From assembly GCA_022729835.1 (NCBI GenBank), contig DZBC01000059.1, positions 1 to 10,239 of the forward strand: a stretch of DNA of 10,239 nucleotides, in the 5' to 3' direction. Every line of letters begins with the position of its first letter. Within the stretch, counting starts at the first letter, position 1. Both the position numbers and the translations under genes were made by a program. The notes under the pieces are model-generated. The model did not search any database, was not told where the DNA came from, and worked only from the letters and a program-made list of their open reading frames with translations. This stretch comes from Sulfuricurvum sp. Its GTDB lineage: Bacteria; Campylobacterota; Campylobacteria; Campylobacterales; Sulfurimonadaceae. Positions 1 to 6,345 of the stretch are shown piece after piece.

Positions 1-2
1 AT

Positions 3-37
3 GGGTGGCCGGATCAAAACGTCACGGGTGGCCGGAT
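3..37. repeat. 12-bp direct repeat, likely transposon-end remnant
   Basis: GGGTGGCCGGAT occurs at 3-14 and again at 26-37, a 23-bp period, and a shorter GGGTGCG follows at 38-44. Multiple short terminal direct repeats of this kind are typical of the ends of some insertion sequences, notably the IS21 family. The element would lie to the left of the window. Only the repeat is seen; the IS assignment is an inference from its form and from the abrupt junction with a barrel gene whose start appears to be missing. Confidence 0.5.
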
Positions 38-499
38 GGGTGCGTTTTTTGCAAATTGCTTTTTGCTGCAATTACAGTACCGTTGTTATTATCAGCTGAC
101 ATAGACAATAAGCTTTCTGTTGCTGGGTTGATAAATGGAGGTCTTGGTGTTGACATCAATTATGATTTAGATGACAAGTCTAGATTGAGTGCAGGTATTT
201 TGGCTCAAGGGCATAAGCATCAAGATACCTTAGAAATTGGTGTCGGTTACATTGCCGTTTTGGAGCAGGGAGCAAAATATGAAGTGTACGCAGAACCTTC
301 TTTTAGCATAGGTTATATTAAAACTGATGGTGGTGGCAATAGTACTTATTTATCCCCAGGTGTAGGGTTGGGTGTTGAATATTATTTAGCTCCTAAAAAG
401 TTTTCTCTTGGGATGTTACTGAGTGCTTCAGCTAATTTTGGTGACCTTGATGAATATGCTGCAGGTTCAGTTGGGGCATATGCTCGATACCACTTTTAA
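5..499 (+). CDS. outer-membrane-type beta-barrel protein, 5' end probably replaced
   Basis: The open frame gives up to 164 residues from a GTG at position 5, but its first ~17 residues are encoded by the transposon-end-like repeat and are probably not native. The hydrophobic stretch KLLFAAITVPLLLSA (about residues 17-31) looks like a signal peptide that has lost its original ATG; a TTG at 56-58 lies in it. After it come short alternating hydrophobic/polar strands with many Gly and Tyr, and the protein ends in ARYHF. A terminal aromatic residue is the usual signal for outer-membrane barrel assembly. The next gene is a recognisable paralog: both end with a GLG.EYYL motif followed by two strands. 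The specific function is unknown. It may be a disrupted gene, since no good ribosome site precedes any candidate start and the native promoter seems to be gone. Confidence 0.6.
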   Translation: MAGSKRHGWPDGCVFCKLLFAAITVPLLLSADIDNKLSVAGLINGGLGVDINYDLDDKSRLSAGILAQGHKHQDTLEIGVGYIAVLEQGAKYEVYAEPSFSIGYIKTDGGGNSTYLSPGVGLGVEYYLAPKKFSLGMLLSASANFGDLDEYAAGSVGAYARYHF

Positions 500-511
500 T
501 AGGAAATCAAA

Positions 512-976
512 ATGAAATCAACATCCTCTATAGCATTTTTAGTACTCTTACTAACAAGTAATGTTTATGCAGAAGACACTCTTTCCAATCTCAGTATCGC
601 AGGAAGCTTTTACTCTGGTACTGCGACAATGCGTGTTCATAATACTGAAGATACCCGTATCGCCATTGGCATGAATTTATATGGTTATTCTGATGACTTC
701 GATAGTCAAACAAGACTGGGAATTTCAGGATCTTATGAAATTGGTCTGGAACGAACAAAAGATGTTTTCGCATACGTCTATCCAAGAGTAGGATTTGCTA
801 CAGCTTCTGCTGTTTCAGATGATTCATATTTCGAAGCTTCTGTTGGGCTTGGTGCAGAGTATTACTTACTCACAAACAAAATAGCACTTGGGATAGACTT
901 CAATGCTGGCTATCAATTCTCAGATTTGGCAACATATGCAATAACAACTGAAGGGTATCTTTTATATCGCTTTTAG
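512..976 (+). CDS. small outer-membrane beta-barrel protein (154 aa)
   Basis: The ATG at 512 follows AGGAAA, 12 bp after the preceding barrel gene, so the two were probably co-transcribed. Residues 1-20 form a clear Sec signal peptide (MKSTS, a hydrophobic core, then SNVYA before EDT). The mature part of about 134 residues is a series of amphipathic strands (LSIAGSFYSG, IAIGMNLYGY, RLGISGSYEI, VGLGAEYYL) and ends in LLYRF. That final Phe is the typical barrel signature, so an 8-stranded outer-membrane barrel is likely. It resembles the upstream gene throughout its C-terminal half. No family name is recognised. Codon use is AT-rich compared with the genes to the right. Confidence 0.75.
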   Translation: MKSTSSIAFLVLLLTSNVYAEDTLSNLSIAGSFYSGTATMRVHNTEDTRIAIGMNLYGYSDDFDSQTRLGISGSYEIGLERTKDVFAYVYPRVGFATASAVSDDSYFEASVGLGAEYYLLTNKIALGIDFNAGYQFSDLATYAITTEGYLLYRF

Positions 977-1077
977 TGTGTCGCGAAGATATATGTACGT
1001 ATAAAACTCTTCTATACACAATAGAATTGACTTTTTTCTGGAGTATTTTGTCAATCCTATTGATGACACTTCTTGTC

Positions 1078-1107
1078 TGGCGATCTCACAGGCCTTCGCC
1101 ATTTTTT
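1078..1107 (+). terminator. possible rho-independent terminator
   Basis: TGGCGA (1078-1083) pairs with TCGCCA (1096-1101) around a 12-nt loop and is followed directly by six T (1102-1107). The 6-bp stem and long loop make it weak, but GC content and U-tract placement are right. It would end transcripts from the barrel genes before the 1144 gene. The 167-bp gap also holds ATTGAC (1026-1031) and its inverse GTCAAT (1050-1055), an imperfect inverted pair of unknown role. Confidence 0.4.
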
Positions 1108-1143
1108 GATGGTCAATAAAAATCAAATACAAGGAAAAGAACA

Positions 1144-1509
1144 ATGGCAACAGCATCAGGAACGGAAATAGTAATCATCGGTGCCATCGCCGCAGTTTTG
1201 GGCGTTTGGCTTCGGAGTCACATCAAAAAAATGACGAAGCGCTATAATGATCACGGATTGCATCATCACCACGGCGACTATGGCTTCAAACGTGAGAACG
1301 GAAAAGTCAATTTGATGAAGTTCTCAGGCAAAGAAATTGTCTTCGATAGCCCGATTCGGCATGTTTCATTTGCTGATCGGCAGAAGCTCGGCATTACGAA
1401 CGATGTCAAGAACATGAAGCACATTGCGATCGATCTCGAAAATGGTTTGCAGATTGGGATTGATGTTGCTCCTATCGAAGTAGATGCCATCATGAAGGCC
1501 GTGGCTTAG
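1144..1509 (+). CDS. hypothetical membrane-anchored small protein (121 aa)
   Basis: The ATG at 1144 is preceded by AAGGA with about 8 nt spacing. Residues 8-23 (EIVIIGAIAAVLGVWL) form one N-terminal transmembrane helix. A basic stretch follows (RSHIKKMTKRYNDH), suggesting that the rest faces the cytoplasm. A histidine cluster HHHH lies at residues 40-43. The C-terminal ~70 residues (VNLMKFSGKEIVFDSPI to the end) look like a small folded domain with strands and a last helix (IEVDAIMKAVA). No family or function is recognised. The His run could bind metal, but that is speculation. It stands alone, between a possible terminator on the left and a hairpin overlapping its stop codon on the right. 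Confidence 0.65.
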   Translation: MATASGTEIVIIGAIAAVLGVWLRSHIKKMTKRYNDHGLHHHHGDYGFKRENGKVNLMKFSGKEIVFDSPIRHVSFADRQKLGITNDVKNMKHIAIDLENGLQIGIDVAPIEVDAIMKAVA

Positions 1510-1530
1510 TCGTTCGAATCTCGAACGACT
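1508..1530 (+). terminator. hairpin overlapping the stop codon of the 1144 gene
   Basis: AGTCGTTCGA (1508-1517) and TCGAACGACT (1521-1530) form a perfect 10-bp stem with a 3-nt loop, beginning inside the TAG stop codon. No T-run follows; a C-run does (1531-1537). It may therefore be a transcript-end stabiliser or a weak terminator rather than a classic rho-independent one. The remaining intergenic DNA to 1718 shows no gene. It contains a 9-bp tandem duplication (AAAATACAG, 1604-1621) and one copy of the TTACATGTAA palindrome. Confidence 0.4.
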
Positions 1531-1642
1531 CCCCCCCTCACACCTGAAAAATCGAACTCAAAAAACTGAAGAGAAAATCCCCGATTTGACCGACAAGCGG
1601 ATAAAAATACAGAAAATACAGTGGCAATATCACAATTTACTC

Positions 1643-1652
1643 TTACATGTAA
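1643..1652. repeat. TTACATGTAA palindrome, copy 1 (intergenic)
   Basis: Exact 10-bp palindrome in the intergenic gap, about 66 bp beyond the 3' end of the minus-strand ogt gene. It is one of eight identical copies in the window. Confidence 0.8.
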
Positions 1653-1718
1653 CCCCACCCACGAACTCAAACCGCTACTCCTTTCGCCCCTAACAATAAG
1701 CCTGACCAATCCCTTCTA

Positions 1719-2192
1719 TCAGCAGCCCACGCTCAAGGATTTGGCCGCACCCGCCTCAAGCTCCAGCAAAAACCGTTTGATCTGTACGCCGCCGCTGTAG
1801 CCGCCGAGGCTGCCATCATGAGCAATGACGCGGTGGCAGGGGATGAGGATCATGATGGGGTTGCGGCCGTTGGCGTTGGCGCAGGCACGCAGTGCGCTGG
1901 GGCGGCCCATCAGCGCGGCTTGGGTTTTGTAGCTGATCGTTTCGCCGTAGGGGATCTCTTGCAAGACGCGCCACGCTACCTGCGCAAAGGCGCTGCCCTG
2001 CGGTGCGAGCGGTAGCGTGAAGTTGCGGCGCTTACATGTAAAGTATTCGCCAAGCTCACGCTCAAGCTGTAGCAGCAGGGGATGATTACTCATTACATGT
2101 AAGGAGCCACCATGCCAATCAAGCGCGGTGATGGCTACGCCGTCGGTGCAAGCATAAAGCAGGCCGATAGGCGTAGCGATGGTGCAGGTCAT
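1719..2192 (-). CDS. ogt: methylated-DNA--[protein]-cysteine S-methyltransferase
   Basis: A suicide DNA-repair protein that moves the alkyl group from O6-alkylguanine (or O4-alkylthymine) to its own cysteine. The 157-residue product has the family signature: PYGETISYKTQAALMGRPSALRACANANGRNP (about residues 81-112, the DNA-binding helix-turn-helix with the Asn-Gly-x-Asn-Pro turn), then the active site PCHRV with acceptor Cys119. The C-terminal GGYSGG followed by K.FLL.LE also fits. The usual AVG before the N.NP turn is here ACA, a mild variant. Length suits a stand-alone Ogt/MGMT without an Ada N-terminal domain. The ATG overlaps the TGA stop of the upstream glycosidase gene (ATGA), so translation is probably coupled. 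Two TTACATGTAA palindromes lie inside the N-terminal half. Confidence 0.92.
   Translation of the reverse strand: MTCTIATPIGLLYACTDGVAITALDWHGGSLHVMSNHPLLLQLERELGEYFTCKRRNFTLPLAPQGSAFAQVAWRVLQEIPYGETISYKTQAALMGRPSALRACANANGRNPIMILIPCHRVIAHDGSLGGYSGGVQIKRFLLELEAGAAKSLSVGC
2032..2041. repeat. TTACATGTAA palindrome, copy 2 (inside ogt)
   Basis: Exact copy within ogt, read on the minus strand as part of Phe-Thr-Cys-Lys (codons TTT ACA TGT AAG). Confidence 0.8.
2093..2102. repeat. TTACATGTAA palindrome, copy 3 (inside ogt)
   Basis: Exact copy within ogt, read on the minus strand as Leu-His-Val (TTA CAT GTA). On the plus strand it is followed by GGAG and an ATG at 2112. The same layout occurs at copies 4 and 5, but here it faces antisense to ogt. 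Confidence 0.8.
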
Positions 2193-3895
2193 GGCGTCGA
2201 GACGAGGTGGGCGCTGTAGGCTTCGATGGTGGCGGTAAAGCGCCCCTGCTTGATCTGCACCGCTTGCTGTGTGCGGACGGTTTCAAGCGCTTTTTGTGGG
2301 GCGTCGGATGTGTGCGCGAGGAAGCCCTCTTTGCGGCTCAGTTCGAGCGGCAGAGCGTTTTTGGGCGCGAAACGCTCCAGCGTTGCCGCAGAGGTGAGGG
2401 CGTCTGCGAAGAAGCCTTCATAGGTGAACGATGTGTTGGTGTCGTTGACCACCAGCAAGAAGTGGCGACCCTCTAGTATCGCACCCTGAGCCAAGACCCC
2501 CTCATCCACGCGCTGTATATTCTCTTTGCACCCCTGCGCACCGCACAGGCGCGTCTTTAGCCGCTGCGCACCCTTGAGCCGCGAGGCGACATAGAAACTC
2601 CAATAGGCGGGGTTAATGGTGATGCGGTCGTACCCTTCGACAATGCTCAGCAATGACATCGAGGTGCCCGGAGCGGAGTAGTAGAAGAGCTTATCGATAT
2701 CAAGCGACTCCTCTTGAGAAAGCAGCATCAAGCCCAGCGAGAAGCTGAAGGATTTGGGTAGGGTATAGGTCTGTGTGCCGCACTCCTGCCCCAGGCCGAT
2801 GTTCCACTCGGTGATGTGCATCGGTTTGAGCGCAAAGCCGTGTGCGTTGATCTGAGTGCGCAGCGCCTGTGCCCATGAGAGATAGTCGCTTAGCGGTGTG
2901 CTTTCGCAGTCACCATAGTAGTGCGCGGAATAGAAATCAAGCTGTGGCGTCTCGACTTTGTCAAACCACTCGGTGACAAAAGTTCGGTTTGCTTCGAGGT
3001 GATTGACGATATTGTCGGTAAAGCCGCTACCGCCGATGGCGTAGGGCGAAGTACTCAAATGATCGATGAGGGTGTTAGAGAAATCAAAAAAGGTGACAGA
3101 GGAGCCTTGCCAGAACATACCATCGGGTTCGTTGTGGATCTCCACCGCGCTGATGGGCACCATGGCGGCGTAGTGATCATAGATAACCTTGGCTGCGTAA
3201 GCGTAATCGGAGGCATTTGAGACATCGTTGATACCGTTGTAGCTGTCGCCAAGCCGTAGATAGAGGCTCGCGCCGACCTCTTCGATATACCCCACATGGC
3301 GGTCGGCTTCGCTAAAGTCATAGTTGTCAAGCGAGGTGACGTCACCCTCGGCGCTCCAGAGCATACGAAATGGCCCGTCGCCTCTGTAGGTGCAGCCATC
3401 AACCTCCTGTTTGCTGTTGAGTTCGACGACTTTGTCGGCGGTGAAGATTTTGCAGATATCGATGCGGTCGTCGTGCATCCGCACCTCATCAATCCCTGCA
3501 AAACGGTAGAGGTCGCGGCCATCGATCAAAGAGCTGTTTGCATCCTTGCCTTGAGCAAAAATTGGCGATTTATTCACGCCGGTGAAGCTACGGTAGGACC
3601 CGAGGCTTTGCGTCGTGTCGATATCGATGCGCAGAGACGCGGCGGGAGCGCTTGAGCTGCTAGAGTGGCTTGACACAGGGGGGATGTCGGGGCTGCTGGA
3701 GCTTTGCGGAGGGACGATGGCGGGGGAGCTACTCGATGAGACGGAGTTGGCGGAATCGGAAGGGCTAAGCGAGCTGGCGGCAATGGAAGAGCTGGCGGAG
3801 GCGGTCGAGTTTTGAGTATCCGAGCTGCCACCCGAACCTCCTCCGCCGCATCCAAAAAACACCAAAGCCGCAGCGGCAACAAGATATCGATACAT
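2189..3895 (-). CDS. lipoprotein with GH39-like glycoside hydrolase domain
   Basis: 568 residues from the ATG at 3895, preceded by AAAGGAG at 3901-3907; longer in-frame starts would run back through the nucleotidase gene. Residues 1-16 are a lipoprotein signal (MYRYLVAAAALVFFGC), with lipidated Cys16 followed by Gly-rich residues. Residues ~21-86 are a Ser/Pro-rich linker with several poly-Ser runs. The catalytic part is a clan GH-A type (beta/alpha)8 barrel. EIHNEPDG holds the likely acid/base Glu256, MHITEWN the likely nucleophile Glu363, and FYSAHYYG (321-328) the aromatic/His strand. The EI.NEP.. FW pattern and TEW suggest family GH39 (beta-xylosidase/iduronidase-like). The last ~140 residues look like a beta-sandwich tail. 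The protein should sit on the membrane surface facing the periplasm or outside and cleave a glycan; the substrate is unknown. GH30 or GH79-like families are alternatives. Confidence 0.78.
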   Translation of the reverse strand: MYRYLVAAAALVFFGCGGGGSGGSSDTQNSTASASSSIAASSLSPSDSANSVSSSSSPAIVPPQSSSSPDIPPVSSHSSSSSAPAASLRIDIDTTQSLGSYRSFTGVNKSPIFAQGKDANSSLIDGRDLYRFAGIDEVRMHDDRIDICKIFTADKVVELNSKQEVDGCTYRGDGPFRMLWSAEGDVTSLDNYDFSEADRHVGYIEEVGASLYLRLGDSYNGINDVSNASDYAYAAKVIYDHYAAMVPISAVEIHNEPDGMFWQGSSVTFFDFSNTLIDHLSTSPYAIGGSGFTDNIVNHLEANRTFVTEWFDKVETPQLDFYSAHYYGDCESTPLSDYLSWAQALRTQINAHGFALKPMHITEWNIGLGQECGTQTYTLPKSFSFSLGLMLLSQEESLDIDKLFYYSAPGTSMSLLSIVEGYDRITINPAYWSFYVASRLKGAQRLKTRLCGAQGCKENIQRVDEGVLAQGAILEGRHFLLVVNDTNTSFTYEGFFADALTSAATLERFAPKNALPLELSRKEGFLAHTSDAPQKALETVRTQQAVQIKQGRFTATIEAYSAHLVSTP

Positions 3896-3905
3896 GATTA
3901 CTCCT

Positions 3906-4862
3906 TTAGTTTGGGTTACACAGCGGCGAGCCGCTGGGGTAGGGTACTTTGCCCGAGGGTACACACAGTGCCGTGCGCTCAAGGTGTACCTCCTGATCAT
4001 CGAAGAAGATATGCGGTCTAAAGGCTTCGAGCACACGACTCTTCTCCACGCCGCCGAGGAAAAAAGCCTCATCGACGTAGACGCCCCATTCGCGCAGGGT
4101 CTTGATGACGCGCAGATCGGCGGGGGCGTTGCGGGCTGTGACGATGGCGATGCGCACCGGAGAGTACTCCACCCGAAGCGGCAATCTATCTTGGAGTCTG
4201 GAGAGTTTTTTGAGCAGGGTTGCGTAGGGGCCTTCGCCCAGCGGCACGTTTTGGGCGGCATCTTCTGCGGCATGAAAAGCGCTTAGTCCTTGCTCTTTGT
4301 AGAGCAGTTCGCTGTGCTCGTCAAAGAGCACCGCATCCCCGTCAAAAGCGATGCGCACTTGACCTTCGGGGATGGGCGCGGTAGCACTCGGCGGCGCTTT
4401 GAGCACGGCGCCCGCGCAGATGCGGCTGTCGATCACGCGCTGCGCATCGGCGGCATCGGTGGTGAGAAAAAGATCCACGTCAAAAGCCCCTAGATAATCC
4501 ACCACGCTCTCTCCGGCGGTAAAGGCCGAGCGGGTGATGGGAAGCTGTCGCGCGCGGATGGTGTGCAGTACCCGTAGGCCCGTCTCAGGGCTGTTGCGCG
4601 ACATCACCACCACCTCCACCAGCGGCGATTCACCGCTTTTTTGGAAGCGGTTAAGTCCCAGCAGCGCCTCTATGAGCGCGTAGCCTGTCCCCGCAGAGAG
4701 GGTGTCGTGTTCGTGCTTTAGCATGTAGGCGCGGTAAGCTTCAATGGCGGTGTCGGGGTCGCGTGCGAAGTGCTCCTGAAAACGCCTGTCGGCTTCGCCG
4801 AGGTCAAAGAGCGCCGTAGCGCTGATGCCCACTACAAGGGTATCGGAGAGATCGAGCGGCAT
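3906..4862 (-). CDS. 5'-nucleotidase family protein (cN-I-like, HAD fold)
   Basis: 318 residues from the ATG at 4862, chosen over an in-frame start at 4892 because AAGGAG lies 5 nt upstream (4868-4873). The sequence fits the cytosolic 5'-nucleotidase I family (Pfam 5-nucleotidase), which removes phosphate from nucleoside monophosphates. Visible HAD-type motifs are an early ISATALFD (13-20), the core FDGDAVLFD (173-181, catalytic DxD at 174/176), VTAR (241-244), the GGVEKS lysine region (270-275), and FFDDQ (286-290, metal-binding acidic pair). Length matches bacterial members. It is cytoplasmic, with no signal peptide. Its TAA stop overlaps the ribosome site of the downstream lipoprotein gene, so the two are probably translated together. 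Only 26 bp separate it from mazF upstream. A pathway link to the glycosidase or Ogt is not apparent. Confidence 0.85.
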   Translation of the reverse strand: MPLDLSDTLVVGISATALFDLGEADRRFQEHFARDPDTAIEAYRAYMLKHEHDTLSAGTGYALIEALLGLNRFQKSGESPLVEVVVMSRNSPETGLRVLHTIRARQLPITRSAFTAGESVVDYLGAFDVDLFLTTDAADAQRVIDSRICAGAVLKAPPSATAPIPEGQVRIAFDGDAVLFDEHSELLYKEQGLSAFHAAEDAAQNVPLGEGPYATLLKKLSRLQDRLPLRVEYSPVRIAIVTARNAPADLRVIKTLREWGVYVDEAFFLGGVEKSRVLEAFRPHIFFDDQEVHLERTALCVPSGKVPYPSGSPLCNPN

Positions 4863-4888
4863 GTTGTCTCCTTGTGTTTTTGTTTGGC

Positions 4889-5215
4889 TCAATACTCAAA
4901 CATGCGCATCAGCATATCCGAAATGTTTTTCGACGTTTTTGGATCGACTTTGCCGATTTTTTTGATCAATCTGCTTTTGTCAACGGCCCTGATCTGATCA
5001 AGCAGCACCAAACCGCTTTTGTCTTCAAAAACGATGTTTGGGCGAAAGATGAACGCAAACCCCTTGCTGGTTATCGGAGCGACAATGACGGTTTGTAGCG
5101 CAAGCATCTCGTTGGGGGAGATGACGATACACGGACGTGTTTTTTGAATCTCAGAACCGATCGTCGGGTTTAATGCGACTAGATAAATGTCAAATCTCTC
5201 GATATCAGCTACCAC
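4889..5215 (-). CDS. MazF/PemK-family toxin (mRNA endoribonuclease)
   Basis: 108 residues starting at GTG (5213-5215), which overlaps the last codons of the antitoxin gene by 7 bp. The family motifs are clear: RFDIYLVALNPTIGSEI.K.RPCIV (residues 7-31, substrate-binding GSE and the catalytic-region Arg27-Pro28), PITS (48-51), and LDQIRAVDKSRL (72-83). MazF toxins cut mRNA at short sequences and arrest growth unless bound by their cognate antitoxin. The antitoxin-first order, overlap and GTG start fit a coupled toxin-antitoxin module in which toxin is made in lower amount. Composition is more AT-rich than both flanks, consistent with acquisition as a unit. Confidence 0.92.
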   Translation of the reverse strand: MVADIERFDIYLVALNPTIGSEIQKTRPCIVISPNEMLALQTVIVAPITSKGFAFIFRPNIVFEDKSGLVLLDQIRAVDKSRLIKKIGKVDPKTSKNISDMLMRMFEY

Positions 5216-5466
5216 TGGGCATCATCCAGATCGCTGTCATCGAGTAAATCGCGCAAAAGGGCTTCGTCGTCATGGCCCTGTGCATGGAGGATATTCTTGA
5301 TATTATCTTCCCAATCTTTTCTGCTCGATGGATGCAACGGTTTGATGAGTAGGCCATTTTCTAAAACTTCAAATTCCAATGTGGCATTTTCGAGATGTGC
5401 CTGCTTGATGATGGCTTTTGGGAGTCGGATTCCCTGAGAATTTCCGATTTTTATTAAAGAGGTCAT
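5209..5466 (-). CDS. MazE/AbrB-family antitoxin
   Basis: 85 residues from the ATG at 5466, chosen because AAAGGA (5474-5479) lies 7 nt upstream; a TTG two codons earlier is less likely. The N-terminal SpoVT/AbrB swapped-hairpin DNA-binding domain is plain: LIKIGNSQGIRLPKAIIKQAHL (residues 4-25), then EFEVLENGLLIKP (31-43). The C-terminal half is acidic (DDEALLRDLLDDSDLDDAQW), as expected for the tail that wraps around and blocks MazF. It should neutralise the toxin encoded immediately downstream and repress the shared promoter. Confidence 0.92.
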   Translation of the reverse strand: MTSLIKIGNSQGIRLPKAIIKQAHLENATLEFEVLENGLLIKPLHPSSRKDWEDNIKNILHAQGHDDEALLRDLLDDSDLDDAQW

Positions 5467-5487
5467 GGGCAAATCCTTTGATGCTGT

Positions 5488-5519
5488 GTAATTATATTGT
5501 TATTACTATGGGGTGTCAA
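5488..5519 (-). promoter_or_regulatory. consensus sigma70-type promoter and possible operator of mazEF
   Basis: On the minus strand TTGACA (complement of 5514-5519) and TATAAT (complement of 5491-5496) are both perfect consensus hexamers with the optimal 17-bp spacer, 25 bp before the antitoxin ATG. A short inverted repeat, GTAAT (5488-5492) and ATTAC (5502-5506), overlaps the -10 and spacer. This is where an AbrB-fold antitoxin would bind for autorepression. The promoter is seen directly; the operator role is inferred. Confidence 0.75.
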
Positions 5520-5568
5520 TAGTTTAAACCATCGCGCGGTAGCCCGACTTGGCGCTACAATGCCATGC

Positions 5569-5578
5569 TTACATGTAA
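5569..5578. repeat. TTACATGTAA palindrome, copy 4 (5' leader of AAA+ gene)
   Basis: Exact copy directly before the 5590 gene. Its last two bases start the ribosome-binding site AAGGAGGT (5577-5584). The 15-mer ATGCTTACATGTAAG around it is identical to 8613-8627 in cas1. Confidence 0.8.
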
Positions 5579-5589
5579 GGAGGTATTTT

Positions 5590-6345
5590 ATGGATTGGCA
5601 ACAGACCTACGCCGCGCTGTGGCGGCCCAAAAGCTCACGACTCAAGAGCGTTAGCGCGCTCGATCCGATCCGCTTTGACGATCTCATCGGCATCGAGCGC
5701 CAGAAGGCCGCTTTTATCGAAAATACCGAGCGCTTCCTCCATGAACACCCCAGCAACAACGTCCTGCTGTGGGGCGCACGCGGCACGGGCAAATCGTCGC
5801 TGATCAAGGCGGCGCTCAACGCCTACGCCCCCTTGGGGCTGCGCGTGGTGGAGATCGATCGCGACGATCTGGATGATCTCATCGAGATCGCCGACCTGCT
5901 ACGCGAGGAGCCCTACCGCTTTATCGTCTTTTGCGATGACCTTTCGTTCGAGCAGGGCGAGCGCGGCTACAAGGGGCTCAAGCGGATTTTGGAAGGCTCC
6001 ATCGAGATGCCGCCGTCCAACATGCGCATCTACGCCACCTCCAACCGCCGCCACCTTATCAGCGAATACCACGCCGACAACATCGGCACGCGCGTCGGCG
6101 ATAACGGCGAGATCCACTACGGCGACAGCGTGGAGGAGAAGATCGCCCTCTCGGATCGTTTCGGGCTGTGGCTGTCGTTTTACAACGGAGATCAGGCGGA
6201 GTATTTGCGGCTGGTAGATCACTACTTCAAAGGCTACGACGGCGATATCGACGAACTGCACCGCGCCGCCTTGCGCTTTGCGCAAAGTCGCGCGAGCAAG
6301 AGCGCACGCACGGCCAAACAGTTTTATAACAGCGGTTACATGTAA
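5590..6345 (+). CDS. DUF815-type AAA+ ATPase
   Basis: 251 residues from the ATG at 5590. AAGGAGGT lies 5 nt upstream, so longer frames reaching back to 5497 are unlikely; they would run through the mazEF promoter. It matches the bacterial DUF815 family of small AAA+ ATPases. A ~55-residue N-terminal segment contains FDDLIGIERQK; then come NNVLLWGARGTGKSS (Walker A, G62-S69), FIVFCDDLSF (Walker B, 111-120), and IYATSNRRHL (sensor-1 Asn152 and following Arg). FGLWLSFY and a C-terminal helical lid follow. These proteins are cytoplasmic and bind and hydrolyse ATP; their physiological role is not established. The TAA stop is supplied by a TTACATGTAA palindrome, which also begins the next gene's ribosome site. 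Confidence 0.88.
   Translation: MDWQQTYAALWRPKSSRLKSVSALDPIRFDDLIGIERQKAAFIENTERFLHEHPSNNVLLWGARGTGKSSLIKAALNAYAPLGLRVVEIDRDDLDDLIEIADLLREEPYRFIVFCDDLSFEQGERGYKGLKRILEGSIEMPPSNMRIYATSNRRHLISEYHADNIGTRVGDNGEIHYGDSVEEKIALSDRFGLWLSFYNGDQAEYLRLVDHYFKGYDGDIDELHRAALRFAQSRASKSARTAKQFYNSGYM
6336..6345. repeat. TTACATGTAA palindrome, copy 5 (stop codon/RBS junction)
   Basis: Exact copy encoding the last residues Tyr-Met and the TAA stop of the AAA+ gene. Its final AA begins the ribosome site AAGGAG (6344-6349) of the next gene. Confidence 0.8.

Noticed and set aside
1241..1248. GCTATAAT resembling the end of the CRISPR repeat, a possible tracrRNA or solo repeat.
   Set aside because: The match stops after 8 bases and lies in frame within the 1144 gene (Arg-Tyr-Asn).
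1512..1520. GTTCGAATC resembles a tRNA T-loop, suggesting a tRNA 3' end or attachment site.
   Set aside because: The flanking bases form one long 10-bp hairpin rather than a 5-bp T-stem plus acceptor stem, and no anticodon arm or CCA end is present.
1604..1621. Tandem AAAATACAG duplication.
   Set aside because: Only two 9-bp copies in AT-rich intergenic DNA; no evidence for a function.
2112..2200. Plus-strand start after TTACATGTAAGGAG at 2093, possibly a small antisense gene.
   Set aside because: I found no persuasive small protein there; the frame lies antisense to ogt and shows no recognisable features.
3896..4273. N-terminal extension of the glycosidase frame by about 126 residues.
   Set aside because: It runs through the nucleotidase gene in another frame, while the ATG at 3895 has a strong ribosome site and begins a lipoprotein signal peptide.
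5497..5589. Upstream extension of the AAA+ ATPase frame.
   Set aside because: It covers the mazEF promoter; the ATG at 5590 has AAGGAGGT at ideal spacing and the family normally starts near there.
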